Below are positions 34,704 through 44,443 of a DNA stretch of 64,000 nucleotides, in pieces. The stretch spans positions 178,064 to 242,063 of the forward strand of contig NZ_JAEMEF010000005.1 of assembly GCF_016785945.1 (NCBI RefSeq), given 5' to 3'. Positions within the stretch are counted from its first letter, which is position 1. The number at the start of each line of letters is the position of its first letter. Source of the DNA: Olleya sediminilitoris (GTDB lineage: Bacteria > Bacteroidota > Bacteroidia > Flavobacteriales > Flavobacteriaceae). The notes beneath the pieces were generated by a model. It did not search any database, was not told where the DNA came from, and was given only the letters and a program-made list of their open reading frames with translations. Made by a program: the position numbers and the translations under genes.

Positions 34704-36974
34704 ATGGCATTTGATATTGATATGATAAAAAAGGTGTACAGCCAAATTGCAGAACGTGTAGATAAAGCACGAGACGTTGTTGGAAAACCTTTAACACTTT
34801 CTGAGAAAATTTTATATTCTCACCTTTGGGATGGTAAAACAGACAAAGCTTTTACAAGAGGTAAAGATTATGTAGATTTTGCTCCAGACCGTATTGCATG
34901 TCAAGATGCAACCGCACAAATGGCATTATTGCAATTTATGCAAGCAGGAAAAGATAATGTTGCTGTACCAACTACTGTACATTGCGATCACTTAATCCAA
35001 GCTAAAGAAGGTGCAACAAAAGATCTAAAACACGCAAATAGTGTAAGTAGTGAAGTTTTTGATTTTCTAGAATCAGTATCTAATAAATACGGAATTGGAT
35101 TCTGGAAACCAGGAGCAGGTATTATTCACCAAGTAGTATTAGAAAATTACGCTTTTCCAGGAGGAATGATGATTGGTACAGATTCTCATACAGTTAATGC
35201 AGGAGGATTAGGTATGGTTGCTATCGGAGTTGGAGGTGCAGATGCTGTAGATGTTATGGCAGGAATGGCTTGGGAACTTAAATTTCCAAAATTAATTGGT
35301 GTTAGATTAACAGGTAAATTATCTGGATGGACAGCGCCTAAAGATGTTATATTAAAAGTAGCAGGAATTGTATCTGCCAAAGGTGGTACAGGTGCAATTG
35401 TTGAATATTTTGGCGAAGGTGCTAAAGCTATGTCATGTACAGGTAAAGGTACTATTTGTAACATGGGAGCAGAAATTGGTGCAACGACATCAACTTTTGG
35501 TTATGATGAGTCTATGGAGCGTTATTTACGTGCCACAGACAGAGCAGATGTTGCAGATGCTGCAAATCAAGTGAAAGAGTATTTAACTGCAGATGATGAA
35601 GTATATGCTAATCCAGAACAGTATTTTGATCAAGTTATAGATATTAACTTATCAGAGTTAGGGCCATTATTAAATGGACCTTTTACTCCAGATTTATCAA
35701 CTCCAGTTGGTGATAAAATGACTGAGATTGCAACTACTAATGAGTGGCCTTTACAAGTAGAATGGGGACTTATTGGATCGTGTACTAACTCGTCTTACGA
35801 AGATTTATCACGTGCGTCATCAATAGCGCAACAAGCAATAGATAAAGGTATAAAAATGAAAGCTGATTTAGGTATTAATCCTGGATCTGAACAAGTTAGA
35901 TATACAGCAGACAGAGACGGTATTTTAGGGATTTTCGAAAAATTAGATGCTAAAATATTTACAAATGCTTGCGGACCATGTATTGGGCAATGGGCAAGAT
36001 ATAGCGATCCAAAAAATGCACCTAAAAATAGTATTGTACACTCTTTTAACCGAAACTTTGCTAAGCGTGCAGATGGTAACCCTAATACACATGCTTTTGT
36101 TGCTTCTCCCGAAATAACTGCTGCTATTGCAATTTCTGGACGTTTAGATTTTAACCCACTAACAGATAAGTTAATTAACGAAGATGGACAGGAAGTTATG
36201 TTTGATGAGCCTACAGGATGGGAGTTACCACCTAAAGGTTTTGAAGTTAAGGATAATGGGTATTTAGCTCCTGATCCAGATGGAAGTGGAGTAGTAGTAA
36301 AAGTGGCTTCAGATTCAGAAAGACTTCAATTATTGACACCTTTTACTCCAATTGGTAATGATATTTCAGGTGCCAAATTATTAATTAAAGCATTTGGTAA
36401 ATGTACTACGGATCACATTAGTATGGCTGGTCCTTGGTTACGTTTTAGAGGGCATTTAGATAATATTTCTAATAATTGCTTAATTGGTGCAGTAAATGCA
36501 TTTGGTATGAAAACCAATTTTGTAAAAAATCAATTAACTGGTGAGTTTGCAGGTGTACCTGATACAGCTAGAGCATATAAAGCAGCTGGAGTTAAATCTA
36601 TAGTTGTTGGAGATCATAATTACGGAGAAGGTTCTTCTCGTGAGCACGCAGCAATGGAACCAAGACATTTAGGTGTTGTAGCTGTAATTGTTAAATCTTT
36701 TGCTCGTATCCACGAAACTAATCTTAAAAAACAAGGAATGTTAGGTCTAACATTTGCAAATGAAGCAGATTATGACCTAATTCAAGAGGATGACACATTT
36801 AATTTCTTAGATTTAAATGAATTTGCACCAAATAAACCACTAACAATTGAGGTGGTTCATGCAAATGGAAATAAGAATAATATTATCGTAAATCATACAT
36901 ACAATGAAGCGCAAATCGCCTGGTATAACGAGGGAAGTGCTCTTAATTTAATTAAGAAAGAAAACAATGCATAA
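34704..36974 (+). CDS. acnA: Aconitate hydratase (mitochondrial type)
   Basis: 756 residues, the length and order of mitochondrial-type aconitase: domains 1-3 with cluster ligands in [11 protein letters not shown] and [11 protein letters not shown], active-site block [11 protein letters not shown], and the C-terminal swivel domain ([15 protein letters not shown]). It performs the same citrate-isocitrate reaction as AcnB but with a different domain order. Having both side by side may give backup under iron limitation or oxidative stress. Its start follows an AT-rich leader with a purine-rich AAAAAAAAGAA just before ATG. Confidence 0.96.
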   Translation: MAFDIDMIKKVYSQIAERVDKARDVVGKPLTLSEKILYSHLWDGKTDKAFTRGKDYVDFAPDRIACQDATAQMALLQFMQAGKDNVAVPTTVHCDHLIQAKEGATKDLKHANSVSSEVFDFLESVSNKYGIGFWKPGAGIIHQVVLENYAFPGGMMIGTDSHTVNAGGLGMVAIGVGGADAVDVMAGMAWELKFPKLIGVRLTGKLSGWTAPKDVILKVAGIVSAKGGTGAIVEYFGEGAKAMSCTGKGTICNMGAEIGATTSTFGYDESMERYLRATDRADVADAANQVKEYLTADDEVYANPEQYFDQVIDINLSELGPLLNGPFTPDLSTPVGDKMTEIATTNEWPLQVEWGLIGSCTNSSYEDLSRASSIAQQAIDKGIKMKADLGINPGSEQVRYTADRDGILGIFEKLDAKIFTNACGPCIGQWARYSDPKNAPKNSIVHSFNRNFAKRADGNPNTHAFVASPEITAAIAISGRLDFNPLTDKLINEDGQEVMFDEPTGWELPPKGFEVKDNGYLAPDPDGSGVVVKVASDSERLQLLTPFTPIGNDISGAKLLIKAFGKCTTDHISMAGPWLRFRGHLDNISNNCLIGAVNAFGMKTNFVKNQLTGEFAGVPDTARAYKAAGVKSIVVGDHNYGEGSSREHAAMEPRHLGVVAVIVKSFARIHETNLKKQGMLGLTFANEADYDLIQEDDTFNFLDLNEFAPNKPLTIEVVHANGNKNNIIVNHTYNEAQIAWYNEGSALNLIKKENNA

Positions 36975-37000
36975 TACTTGGTAAAAAGTGTTAATTATTA

Positions 37001-37030
37001 AAACTCCTGAATCTTTCAGGAGTTTTTTTT
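37001..37030 (+). terminator. acnA terminator
   Basis: AAACTCCTGA and TCAGGAGTTT around ATCTT, then a T run. Confidence 0.88.
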
Positions 37031-37104
37031 GATATTTATGTAAGGTTTTAAATTAAGTGTCGACTTTTTAATAAAAATTGTTCAATTAATTAAAACCAAA
37101 AATT

Positions 37105-37977
37105 ATGATTAGAAAAATGTATTTAGCTGTAATGGCTTTAGGAGTATTAAGTGTATCTTGTAGTGACGACGATGACGCTCCTGTAAACCCAGTTTCAAAT
37201 CTAACTATTGACATTCCAAATCTTGAAGCTTTAGGAGATGATTATGTTTACGAAGGATGGATTATTGTAGATGGTAATCCAGTATCAACAGGAACATTTA
37301 GTGATGTAACTTTTCCTAAATCTTTTCCTGTACTAGAGTCTCAATTACAAAGTGCAACAACCTTTGTGTTATCCATTGAGCCATCTGTAGATTCTGATCC
37401 AGCTCCTGCAGATACAAAAATTTTAGCAGGTGATTTTTCTGGAGATTCAGCAGTAGTCAATTCAAATTTAGTAGCAGATTTCTCTACAGTTGCTGGTAAA
37501 TTTATATTAGCAACTCCAACAGACATGGATGACACTAATGAAGCTAGTGGTGTTTGGTTTTTAGATAACGAAGCAGCACCAGCAGTAGCAGGTTTAGAGT
37601 TACCTGTACTTTCTGACGGTTGGGTTTATGAAGGTTGGGCTGTAATAGATGGTACACCAATTAGTACAGGTACTTTTACAGATCCATCAATGGCAGATAG
37701 TAATGCAGCAACATCACCTTATAAAGGAGATGCAGGAAATGGACCTGGTTATCCAGGAGAAGATTATTTACAAAATGCTCCAGATGGATTTACGTTCCCT
37801 ACGGATTTAAGAGGACAAACTATAGTTTTATCTGTAGAGCCTAGTCCTGATAATAGTCCATCACCTTTTACATTAAAACCTTTGTTACATACTATAGCTA
37901 TTGATGCAGAAACACACAGCACTATAACAATGGGAGCAGGACCTACACAATCATTAACAGGAACTGTTAATAGATAA
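37105..37977 (+). CDS. Lipoprotein with two RskA-like domains
   Basis: 290 residues, lipobox LSVSC followed by SDDDDAP. The mature part contains two copies of a domain that starts VYEGWIIVDGNPVSTGTF and VYEGWAVIDGTPISTGTF (about 47 and 172) and each ends in a FVLSIEPS/IVLSVEPS strand. This pattern resembles the C-terminal extracellular domain of anti-sigma factors of the RskA type, but there is no sigma-binding part or membrane helix. Probably an exported ligand-binding or sensing lipoprotein. Single gene between two terminators. Confidence 0.75.
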   Translation: MIRKMYLAVMALGVLSVSCSDDDDAPVNPVSNLTIDIPNLEALGDDYVYEGWIIVDGNPVSTGTFSDVTFPKSFPVLESQLQSATTFVLSIEPSVDSDPAPADTKILAGDFSGDSAVVNSNLVADFSTVAGKFILATPTDMDDTNEASGVWFLDNEAAPAVAGLELPVLSDGWVYEGWAVIDGTPISTGTFTDPSMADSNAATSPYKGDAGNGPGYPGEDYLQNAPDGFTFPTDLRGQTIVLSVEPSPDNSPSPFTLKPLLHTIAIDAETHSTITMGAGPTQSLTGTVNR

Positions 37978-38000
37978 AACAAATAGTTTTTATTACTTTT

Positions 38001-38029
38001 AAGCACCTAATGTATTAGGTGCTTTTTTT
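38001..38029 (+). terminator. Terminator after the RskA-like gene
   Basis: AAGCACCTAAT and ATTAGGTGCTT around GT, followed by seven Ts. The next ATG is only about 12 bases on, so the TlpA-like gene may depend on read-through. Confidence 0.85.
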
Positions 38030-38040
38030 ATAAAACAAAT

Positions 38041-38607
38041 ATGACTAAACCTAAAATTTCATTAAATAATACATTGTTTGTTGCTATTTTGGTACTTATG
38101 ATTATCCCAACAACTAGACAATTTATTCAAATACAAGTACATAGAGGTTTAGCTCTATTATCACCAAGTATTGAAAAACCAAACAACAGAAAAATAATAA
38201 CTAACTACAATTGGCAATTACAAAATAGTACTGGTCAACCTTTTAATTTCCGTCAAGCGGAAAACAAAATCGTATTAGTTAGCTTTTGGGCAACTTGGTG
38301 TCCACCTTGTATAGCAGAATTACCAAGCATGCAGCAGTTGTATGAAACTTATAAGGATAAAATAGAATTTGTTTTTATTTCAAATGAAAAAATAGAGACT
38401 ATAAATGCATTTATGGCAAAAAATAATTACTCATTCAAAGTTTATACGCCTTTAGAGAAGTCTTCAATCAATACTTTTGAAATAAATAGTATTCCTAGAA
38501 CTTTTTTAATTAATCAAAAAGGTGAAGTTGTAATAGACAAAAATGGAGCTGCTAATTGGAATAGTGAAACGGTCAATAAAATTATTAATGGCTTATTAGA
38601 ATTATAA
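38041..38607 (+). CDS. TlpA/ResA-like thioredoxin-fold protein
   Basis: 188 residues with one N-terminal membrane anchor (about 9-25) and a periplasmic thioredoxin domain. FWATWCPPC (C87, C90) is the redox-active site of TlpA/ResA-type disulfide reductases; IPRTFLINQKG contains the cis-proline. Likely reduces disulfides in secreted proteins, for example in cytochrome c maturation or stress response. It converges on crtY, and the two genes overlap by six bases. Confidence 0.9.
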   Translation: MTKPKISLNNTLFVAILVLMIIPTTRQFIQIQVHRGLALLSPSIEKPNNRKIITNYNWQLQNSTGQPFNFRQAENKIVLVSFWATWCPPCIAELPSMQQLYETYKDKIEFVFISNEKIETINAFMAKNNYSFKVYTPLEKSSINTFEINSIPRTFLINQKGEVVIDKNGAANWNSETVNKIINGLLEL

Positions 38608-39744
38608 GGTCTTAAAAAAGGCTTTTATAAAGCTAAAGCTAAATAAGGACCACATAATTTTTAAATCTTCTTTAAAAGTAGAAGTTTCATCTAAAAATTT
38701 GAACATAGTTGTTGGGTTATTTTTACTGTAGTATTGCTGAAAAATCCATTCGCCTTTATAGTTTTCGTCTTTTAATACTTTAAGAAATATTTTATCGTAA
38801 AATTTATATTTGCTTTTATGTAATCCTGATGAAGGTATTTTATTATTTTTTAAATTAGAAATAATTAAACTAACCTTATGTTCAGTATTTTTAAATGAAT
38901 ATCCTGTTGATGGCTTAACCCAGCCTCCAGCTGTACCAATTTTTGTTACAGATCTAGTATTGTAACTATCAAACGGAAAGGTGGTCATTGGTATTTGTCC
39001 AGCTTCGGTTTCGATTATATTGTAATTTTTAATCTTTAAATATTGACTTATATACTGTTTTATGTATTTATCATAAGTTTTTTCTTCTACTAAATTTTCA
39101 GTAAAATAGGTGAATTCTATTAAAGCTTTGTTTTTAGCAGTTGGTAGCACATACATAAATGTGGTTTGATTATCATCTTTTAAACGATAATCCATCATAG
39201 TTAAAGTGGTGTCGTCAAATACATTATTTTCAGTATTTATAACCCAACCTTTAAAATGTTGAATGATATTAGTATAGGATTTGTCGTTTAAATCGTAATC
39301 TTTAGTTAGTCTGCTGTCAAAAACATGATTGGCTGTGTAGCTATTGGTTTCGGTAGTGACTATTGGTGTTTTTGTTTCAGAAACATCTGTAACGGTTTCA
39401 ATTAAAAAAGTAAAATTTTTGTTCTGCTGAATTTCAGCTTTAGCTAAATTATAAAAATCAATACCACGAATACTTTTATAAGTGTATGGATTTAAGTTTA
39501 AACGGATTTGTTTTTTACTGGTGTAAATGTTAGCCTTAGTCCATTTTTTATTAACGATTTTCTCCCATTTACCAGATTTTTCTTCCCAAAAACTCCAAGT
39601 TTTATCGTTTACATTTTTAGGAGAAGGATCTATTAAGGCAATAGATTTTTCTTTAAAAAAAGAATCTTGATTTAATGCTAATGCTAATTGTAAACCAGCT
39701 AATCCATTACCAACAATTATGTAATCATAATGGTTTTTGGGCAT
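38602..39744 (-). CDS. crtY: Lycopene beta-cyclase
   Basis: 380 residues. YDYIIVGNGLAGLQLA is the N-terminal Rossmann FAD/NAD motif (GxGLAG), DKTWSFWE is the usual CrtY block, and GTAGGWVKPSTGYSF is the conserved substrate-side signature. It closes both ends of lycopene to give beta-carotene. Last gene of the crt operon, nine bases after crtZ. With CrtZ the expected end product is zeaxanthin. Confidence 0.94.
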   Translation of the reverse strand: MPKNHYDYIIVGNGLAGLQLALALNQDSFFKEKSIALIDPSPKNVNDKTWSFWEEKSGKWEKIVNKKWTKANIYTSKKQIRLNLNPYTYKSIRGIDFYNLAKAEIQQNKNFTFLIETVTDVSETKTPIVTTETNSYTANHVFDSRLTKDYDLNDKSYTNIIQHFKGWVINTENNVFDDTTLTMMDYRLKDDNQTTFMYVLPTAKNKALIEFTYFTENLVEEKTYDKYIKQYISQYLKIKNYNIIETEAGQIPMTTFPFDSYNTRSVTKIGTAGGWVKPSTGYSFKNTEHKVSLIISNLKNNKIPSSGLHKSKYKFYDKIFLKVLKDENYKGEWIFQQYYSKNNPTTMFKFLDETSTFKEDLKIMWSLFSFSFIKAFFKTL

Positions 39745-39753
39745 ATAAAAATA

Positions 39754-40203
39754 TTATTTTTTAAAGTATTTGAAAGGTACAAATAGCATTCCAAAACATT
39801 CTCCATCAGATTTACCTAAGTGTTTATGATGCATTTTATGTGCACGTCTCACACCTTTTGCATATCTATTATTTGCTTTACGAAATAATTTAAAACGTTG
39901 GTGTATAAAAATATCGTGCACTAAAAAATAGGCAGCTCCATATGCCATGATTCCTAATCCGATAGGTAAACAATACCAAACGCCTTCGTAACTCCAAAGG
40001 TAAAAGCATGTCATACTTACTATGGCATAAAATATAAAAAAGGCATCGTTACGCTCAAACCAACTGTCGTGATCTTTGTGGTGATGGTCTTTGTGTAAAC
40101 TCCACAAAAAGCCATGCATGATATATTTGTGTGTAAACCATGCCATAAATTCCATTGCTGAGAATGTTCCTAAAAAGACTAATATCCAATAAAGGGTTTG
40201 CAT
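39754..40203 (-). CDS. crtZ: Beta-carotene hydroxylase
   Basis: 149 residues, membrane di-iron hydroxylase of the fatty acid hydroxylase family. The His clusters are H25-x4-H30, H37-x2-H40-H41, H96-x4-H101 and H122-x2-H125-H126, the full CrtZ set. It adds hydroxyl groups to both beta rings, giving zeaxanthin from beta-carotene. It is placed between crtB (four bases) and crtY (nine bases). Confidence 0.94.
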   Translation of the reverse strand: MQTLYWILVFLGTFSAMEFMAWFTHKYIMHGFLWSLHKDHHHKDHDSWFERNDAFFIFYAIVSMTCFYLWSYEGVWYCLPIGLGIMAYGAAYFLVHDIFIHQRFKLFRKANNRYAKGVRRAHKMHHKHLGKSDGECFGMLFVPFKYFKK

Positions 40204-40207
40204 TATT

Positions 40208-41047
40208 TTATAATAAATTAAGTTGATATTTTACATAACTACGTGTTAGTAACTCGGCTTTTTTATAGTTAGGTACTCTAATACGTGTGTTTTTAATTTC
40301 TAAAGCTGGTGTCTTTTTTAGCTTTTTTAATAATTGGTTGTAATACCTGTAAGCCATGAAAACTCCAAACTTAGCTTCTATTGGTAATTGTTTAATACCT
40401 TTTAAGCCTTCTTCAAAATCGTGTTCGATGTCTCTTATAATAAAAAGTTTGTCGTCTTCAGTAAGATTTGTTAAATCTGTATTAGGGAAATAGGTGCGAT
40501 CTAACAATTCGTGATCTGCTTTTAGGTCTCTTAAAAAGTTTACTTTTTGAAAGGCAGAACCCAATGACATAGCTGTACTTTTTAATGTTTCGTACTTTTT
40601 ATTATCACCTTTAACAAATACTTTAAGGCACATTAAGCCAACAACATCTGCAGATCCATAGATATAGTCTTTGTATTCTTGATCGGTTGTATATTTAGTT
40701 TTAGATAGGTCTAATCGCATACTTTTCATAAACGAGTCTACCATGTGTTTATCTATATTACACTTGTGATATGTGTATTGAAAAGCATTTAAAATTGGGT
40801 TTAAACTTATTTTATCACGCAAGGCAAATTCTAAATCGTCTTCAAAACGTTTAAATAACTCTTTTTTATTATAGTCATGAAAGGTGTCTACAATTTCATC
40901 TGCAAATCTTACAAAGCCATATATGTTATAAATATCTTGTCTAATGCTAGTAGATAGCATTTTTGTAGCTAATGAAAATGAAGTGCTGTAAGAGTTAGTT
41001 ACCACTTTACTACAATTGTAAGATACAGTATCGAATAATGCTTTCAT
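40208..41047 (-). CDS. crtB: Phytoene synthase
   Basis: 279 residues, squalene/phytoene synthase family. The first Asp-rich motif is RFADEIVDT and the second is FLRDLKADHELLDRTYFP; YIYGSADVVGLMCLKVF is the conserved membrane-side block. It condenses two geranylgeranyl diphosphates to phytoene. One base separates it from crtI, so translation is coupled. Confidence 0.95.
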   Translation of the reverse strand: MKALFDTVSYNCSKVVTNSYSTSFSLATKMLSTSIRQDIYNIYGFVRFADEIVDTFHDYNKKELFKRFEDDLEFALRDKISLNPILNAFQYTYHKCNIDKHMVDSFMKSMRLDLSKTKYTTDQEYKDYIYGSADVVGLMCLKVFVKGDNKKYETLKSTAMSLGSAFQKVNFLRDLKADHELLDRTYFPNTDLTNLTEDDKLFIIRDIEHDFEEGLKGIKQLPIEAKFGVFMAYRYYNQLLKKLKKTPALEIKNTRIRVPNYKKAELLTRSYVKYQLNLL

Positions 41048-41048
41048 G

Positions 41049-42512
41049 TTACTTGTTATGGTATTTGTTTATTAATTGAGCTACTAATTTTCCAGATATT
41101 AAAGCTGGAGGGACACCTGGTCCTGGTACTGTTAATTGACCTGTAAAGTAAAGATTGTCCAGTTTTTTACTTTTTAGTTTTGGTCTTAAAAATGCAGTTT
41201 GGAGTAGTGTATTTGCCATCCCGTAAGCATTTCCTTTATATGAATTATAGTCTTTAATAAAATCGTTTACACAAAATGACTCTTTAAAGATAATATTATT
41301 TTTGACATTTTGATTTGTTAATCTTTCAAACCTGTTTAAAATTATATCTAAATATTTAGCTCTTATTTCTAAGGTATCTTCTATTCCTGGAGCAATTGGG
41401 ATTAAAAAAAATCCTGTTTCACATCCTACAGGAGCCATAGTCAAGTCCGTTTTAGAAGGGAAGTTTGCATAAAATAATGGATTACTTGGCCATTTTGGAT
41501 CATCATAAATGTCTTCTGCATGAGACTCAAAATTAGTATCAAAAAATAAATTATGATGCTGAATATTATCTAGTTTTTTATCAAAACCAATGTAAAAGAG
41601 TAGAGAAGAAGGAGCGAAAGTCTTTTTGCTCCAATATTTTTCAGAATATTGTTTATGGTTTATATCTAAAAGCGTCTCAGTATGATGATAATCTGCACCA
41701 CTTAAAACAACATCAAAGCTTAATTTGTTATTGTTAACTGTTATGCTAGAAACTGATTTATTTACAACGTCTATTTTACTTACATTACTATCCGTTTTAA
41801 TGATTACACCAAGACTTTTAGCTAAACTAGACATCGCTAATACGATTTGGTACATACCACCTTTAGGATGCCAAGTACCAAGACCAAAATCAGCAAAATT
41901 CATAAAACTATAAAAAGAAGGTGTTTTGTTAGGTTTTGCTCCTAAAAATAAAACCGGAAACTCAAGTGTTGAGATTAGTTTAGGGTTTTTAAAGTTTTTT
42001 CTAACTTCACTACTTATAGTTTTAAAAAACTGATCTACACGCATTGCTGTCTCTGGAGTAATAAGTTCTAAAGGTGAAACTCCAGGTTTTAACACGACTT
42101 TATTAATAGCTATATCATAATTATCTCCAGCTTTCTTTATAAATTTTTTAAGCGGAATAGAGCTACCAGGTTCAATACGTTCAAATTCAGTACAGATTTT
42201 GTCAAGTGTATCTCCAATAGTAATGTTTTCATCTTTAAAAAAGATTTTATAAGCAGGAGATAATTTGTCTAATTGGTAATAGTCTAAAGTTTTTTTACCA
42301 AAATCAGCAAAGAACTTATCAAATATATCAGGCATCCAATACCAGCTAGGACCTATGTCAAAGGTAAATCCATCTTTTTTAAATTGTCTACAACGTCCAC
42401 CTATGGTGCTATTTTTTTCAAATATAGTTACTTTGTGACCTTGTTTAGCCAAATAACAGGAAGCGGATAATGCTGAAAACCCAGAACCAATTATTGCAAT
42501 GTTTTTACTCAT
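41049..42512 (-). CDS. crtI: Phytoene desaturase
   Basis: 487 residues. IAIIGSGFSALSASCYLAKQGHKVTIFEKN is the FAD-binding fold, GGRCRQFKKDGFTFDIGPSWYWMPDIF is the typical CrtI start, and FTGQLTVPGPGVPPALISGK is the C-terminal carotenoid-desaturase signature. It converts phytoene stepwise to lycopene. First biosynthetic gene, 17 bases after the regulator gene; no separate promoter was found in that gap. Confidence 0.95.
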   Translation of the reverse strand: MSKNIAIIGSGFSALSASCYLAKQGHKVTIFEKNSTIGGRCRQFKKDGFTFDIGPSWYWMPDIFDKFFADFGKKTLDYYQLDKLSPAYKIFFKDENITIGDTLDKICTEFERIEPGSSIPLKKFIKKAGDNYDIAINKVVLKPGVSPLELITPETAMRVDQFFKTISSEVRKNFKNPKLISTLEFPVLFLGAKPNKTPSFYSFMNFADFGLGTWHPKGGMYQIVLAMSSLAKSLGVIIKTDSNVSKIDVVNKSVSSITVNNNKLSFDVVLSGADYHHTETLLDINHKQYSEKYWSKKTFAPSSLLFYIGFDKKLDNIQHHNLFFDTNFESHAEDIYDDPKWPSNPLFYANFPSKTDLTMAPVGCETGFFLIPIAPGIEDTLEIRAKYLDIILNRFERLTNQNVKNNIIFKESFCVNDFIKDYNSYKGNAYGMANTLLQTAFLRPKLKSKKLDNLYFTGQLTVPGPGVPPALISGKLVAQLINKYHNK

Positions 42513-42529
42513 TAAATATTAATTAAAAG

Positions 42530-43429
42530 TTAAAGGTTTTCGATAACCTCTTTTGTGGATTTATAAGCTTTGATTTGATTAAAATCATCATTATTTATTA
42601 AAGAAGACATTCTTCCAGAAATAACAAGTGTATTATCAGTTTTATGTAATATTTTTTTATAAAACTCTTCTAAATAATCATTTAAATTATCCTTTTCAGG
42701 CTTTACAGTAAAGCATGAAATAAATATAATTTTATCATATTGTGAATTTAAAAACTGTAAGCTGTCTATTGGTACACTTTGGCCTAAATAAATGGCGTGA
42801 GCACCTTTATTAATTATAGAATAATTAGTAAAAAGTAATCCTAATTCATGTACTTCATTATCTGGTAAAAACAAAACATAAGCTTCTGTTTGGTTTGATA
42901 AGCTTGTGGTGTTAATTGCTTTTTCAGTGTTTAGTATTATTTTTTGTTTAATAAGCTCAACTATAAAGTGTTCGTGAGCAGGAGTAATAGTATCTGTTTG
43001 CCACAATAATCCAATATCATCTAATAGTGGGACAAAAACTTGATTGAAAATAGTTTCAAACGAATGATTTGTAATTAAGTCACTATAAGTTTTGTAAAAC
43101 AAACCTTGATCAAAATTAATCATAGCAAGTTTTAAAGCATTTATAGAATGGTTGTTTTTATCGTTTTTATCAGCTATTTCTTTGACTAATTTAGGTATGT
43201 CCTCTGTATCTAATTTTGCAATTTTAGATATTTTGTAACCGTTTTTATTTAGGTAGCTAATATTTAATATCTTTTGTAAGCTTGCTAAGCTGTAATATCT
43301 AATATTGGTATCTGTTCGGTTTGGTTGAAATAGATTATAGCGTTTTTCCCAAATCCTAATGGTATGGGCTTTAATCCCAGAAAGGTTTTCTAGGTCTTTA
43401 ATGCTAAATTTAGATTTTATATTGTTCAT
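42530..43429 (-). CDS. CarH-type MerR regulator with B12-binding domain
   Basis: 299 residues. The MerR DNA-binding domain is at the N terminus (SIKDLENLSGIKAHTIRIWEKRYNL), followed by a helical bundle and a cobalamin-binding fold. W143-x9-E153-H154 (LWQTDTITPAHEH) equals the W-x9-EH set of the light-sensing CarH bundle, and E192-V-H194-ELG is the lower-ligand His motif. CarH holds adenosyl-B12 in the dark, represses carotenoid genes, and releases DNA in light. Here it leads the crt operon and probably controls itself and crt genes. The B12 residues argue against a CarA-like B12-independent form. Confidence 0.9.
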   Translation of the reverse strand: MNNIKSKFSIKDLENLSGIKAHTIRIWEKRYNLFQPNRTDTNIRYYSLASLQKILNISYLNKNGYKISKIAKLDTEDIPKLVKEIADKNDKNNHSINALKLAMINFDQGLFYKTYSDLITNHSFETIFNQVFVPLLDDIGLLWQTDTITPAHEHFIVELIKQKIILNTEKAINTTSLSNQTEAYVLFLPDNEVHELGLLFTNYSIINKGAHAIYLGQSVPIDSLQFLNSQYDKIIFISCFTVKPEKDNLNDYLEEFYKKILHKTDNTLVISGRMSSLINNDDFNQIKAYKSTKEVIENL

Positions 43430-43436
43430 TATTTTT

Positions 43437-43467
43437 CAAAAATAGTTAAACAAAATGAATTTTTAAC
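43437..43467 (-). promoter_or_regulatory. Promoter and candidate CarH operator of the crt operon
   Basis: Minus-strand -7 element TATTTTTG (43437-43444) lies seven bases before the ATG, so the message would be leaderless or nearly so. GTTAAA-N11-TTTAAC (43445-43467) occupies the whole region between -7 and -33, where MerR-family proteins bind. No clear -33 TTG is seen. Confidence 0.55.
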
Positions 43468-43552
43468 TCTTAATTAAAAAGATTTTGAAATAATTAACAA
43501 TAAAATAAATAAGTATGTTGCTGCTTATTTTAGAGTTAGTTGAGTTTAAAGC

Positions 43553-43582
43553 AAAAAAAAAGCTAAGCAAAATGCTTAACTT
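43553..43582 (-). terminator. Terminator of the tRNA-Lys pair
   Basis: On the minus strand AAGTTAAGCA pairs with TGCTTAGCTT around TTT, including one G-T pair, and a T run follows. The plus-strand version has an A-C mismatch, so it is built for the minus strand. Confidence 0.75.
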
Positions 43583-43587
43583 TTTTG

Positions 43588-43660
43588 TGACCAGTCTGGG
43601 GCTCGAACCCAGGACCCTCTCCTTAAAAGGGAGATGCTCTACCAACTGAGCTAACTGGTC
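43588..43660 (-). tRNA. tRNA-Lys (TTT)
   Basis: 73 nt on the minus strand. Acceptor stem GACCAGT/ACTGGTC with discriminator A; D-arm AGCTCAGTTGGTAGAGC; anticodon loop CTTTTAA (anticodon TTT); T-arm GGGTTCGAACCC. No encoded CCA. Second copy of a tandem pair identical to that at 43729-43801. Confidence 0.97.
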
Positions 43661-43728
43661 TTAAACTATTATAAACTAGTTTAAGTGTTTATGTCATTTG
43701 TAAAGTTAATAATTAATTAACTTAGTAG

Positions 43729-43801
43729 TGACCAGTCTGGGGCTCGAACCCAGGACCCTCTCCTTAAAAGGGAGATGCTCTACCAACTGAGCTAACTGGT
43801 C
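43729..43801 (-). tRNA. tRNA-Lys (TTT)
   Basis: Identical 73-nt sequence to the copy at 43588-43660, 68 bases upstream of it in transcription. Same anticodon TTT and no encoded CCA. Probably one transcript ending at the terminator at 43553-43582. Confidence 0.97.
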
Positions 43802-43927
43802 ATTTGTTTAAATGAGGGTGCAAATATATTACCTTTTATTAGAACAACAAGCGTAAATATGATTTTTTTTTCGTTTTTTTGTCACATAATTTTCTATCGA
43901 TTTAATAATCAATTTATAAGCTCAAAA

Positions 43928-44443
43928 ATGAATTTAATTTTAGTTGGATATATGGCCTCAGGAAAGTCTACAATTGGAGTAGAATTGGCAAAAATGATGA
44001 ATTTTCAGTTTGTAGATCTTGATAGATTTATTGAAAAAAACGAAAATTTAACCGTTTCAGAAATTTTTAAAACAAAAGGAGAACTACATTTTAGAAAATT
44101 AGAACAGTCATATTTAAAAGATTTGACATCTAAGTGTGATAAAACTATTATTTCTTTAGGAGGAGGGACCCCTTGTTTTTATGATACAATGATTTGGTTA
44201 AACAAACTAGATAATGTGAAGACTATTTATTTAAAAGCAAGCTTAGATATTTTGACAGATAGGTTGTTTCAAGACAAAACTAGACCATTAATAGAGCATT
44301 TAAATGCAAAAGAGGAGTTAAAAGATTTTATCGCTAAACATATTTTTGAAAGATCGTTTTTTTACAATCAAGCAGATATAGTTGTTAATACTACTAGGTC
44401 TATTGAGGAAACTTTACAAAATATTATAATAAGTTTAAGTTAG
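43928..44443 (+). CDS. aroK: Shikimate kinase
   Basis: 171 residues from the ATG at 43928; a longer frame from 43859 would add 23 hydrophobic residues before the P-loop and does not fit the family. MNLILVGYMASGKSTIG holds the Walker A motif, DLDRFIEKNENLTVSEIF the shikimate-binding Asp block, FRKLE the Arg, SLGGGTPC the Gly-rich loop and DKTRPLI the lid. It phosphorylates shikimate in aromatic amino-acid synthesis. The convergent phosphoribosyltransferase gene overlaps its 3' end by nine bases. Confidence 0.94.
   Translation: MNLILVGYMASGKSTIGVELAKMMNFQFVDLDRFIEKNENLTVSEIFKTKGELHFRKLEQSYLKDLTSKCDKTIISLGGGTPCFYDTMIWLNKLDNVKTIYLKASLDILTDRLFQDKTRPLIEHLNAKEELKDFIAKHIFERSFFYNQADIVVNTTRSIEETLQNIIISLS

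Noticed and set aside
43588..43801. CRISPR-like or mobile repeat
   Set aside because: The repeated unit is simply two identical tRNA-Lys genes with normal cloverleaf structure.
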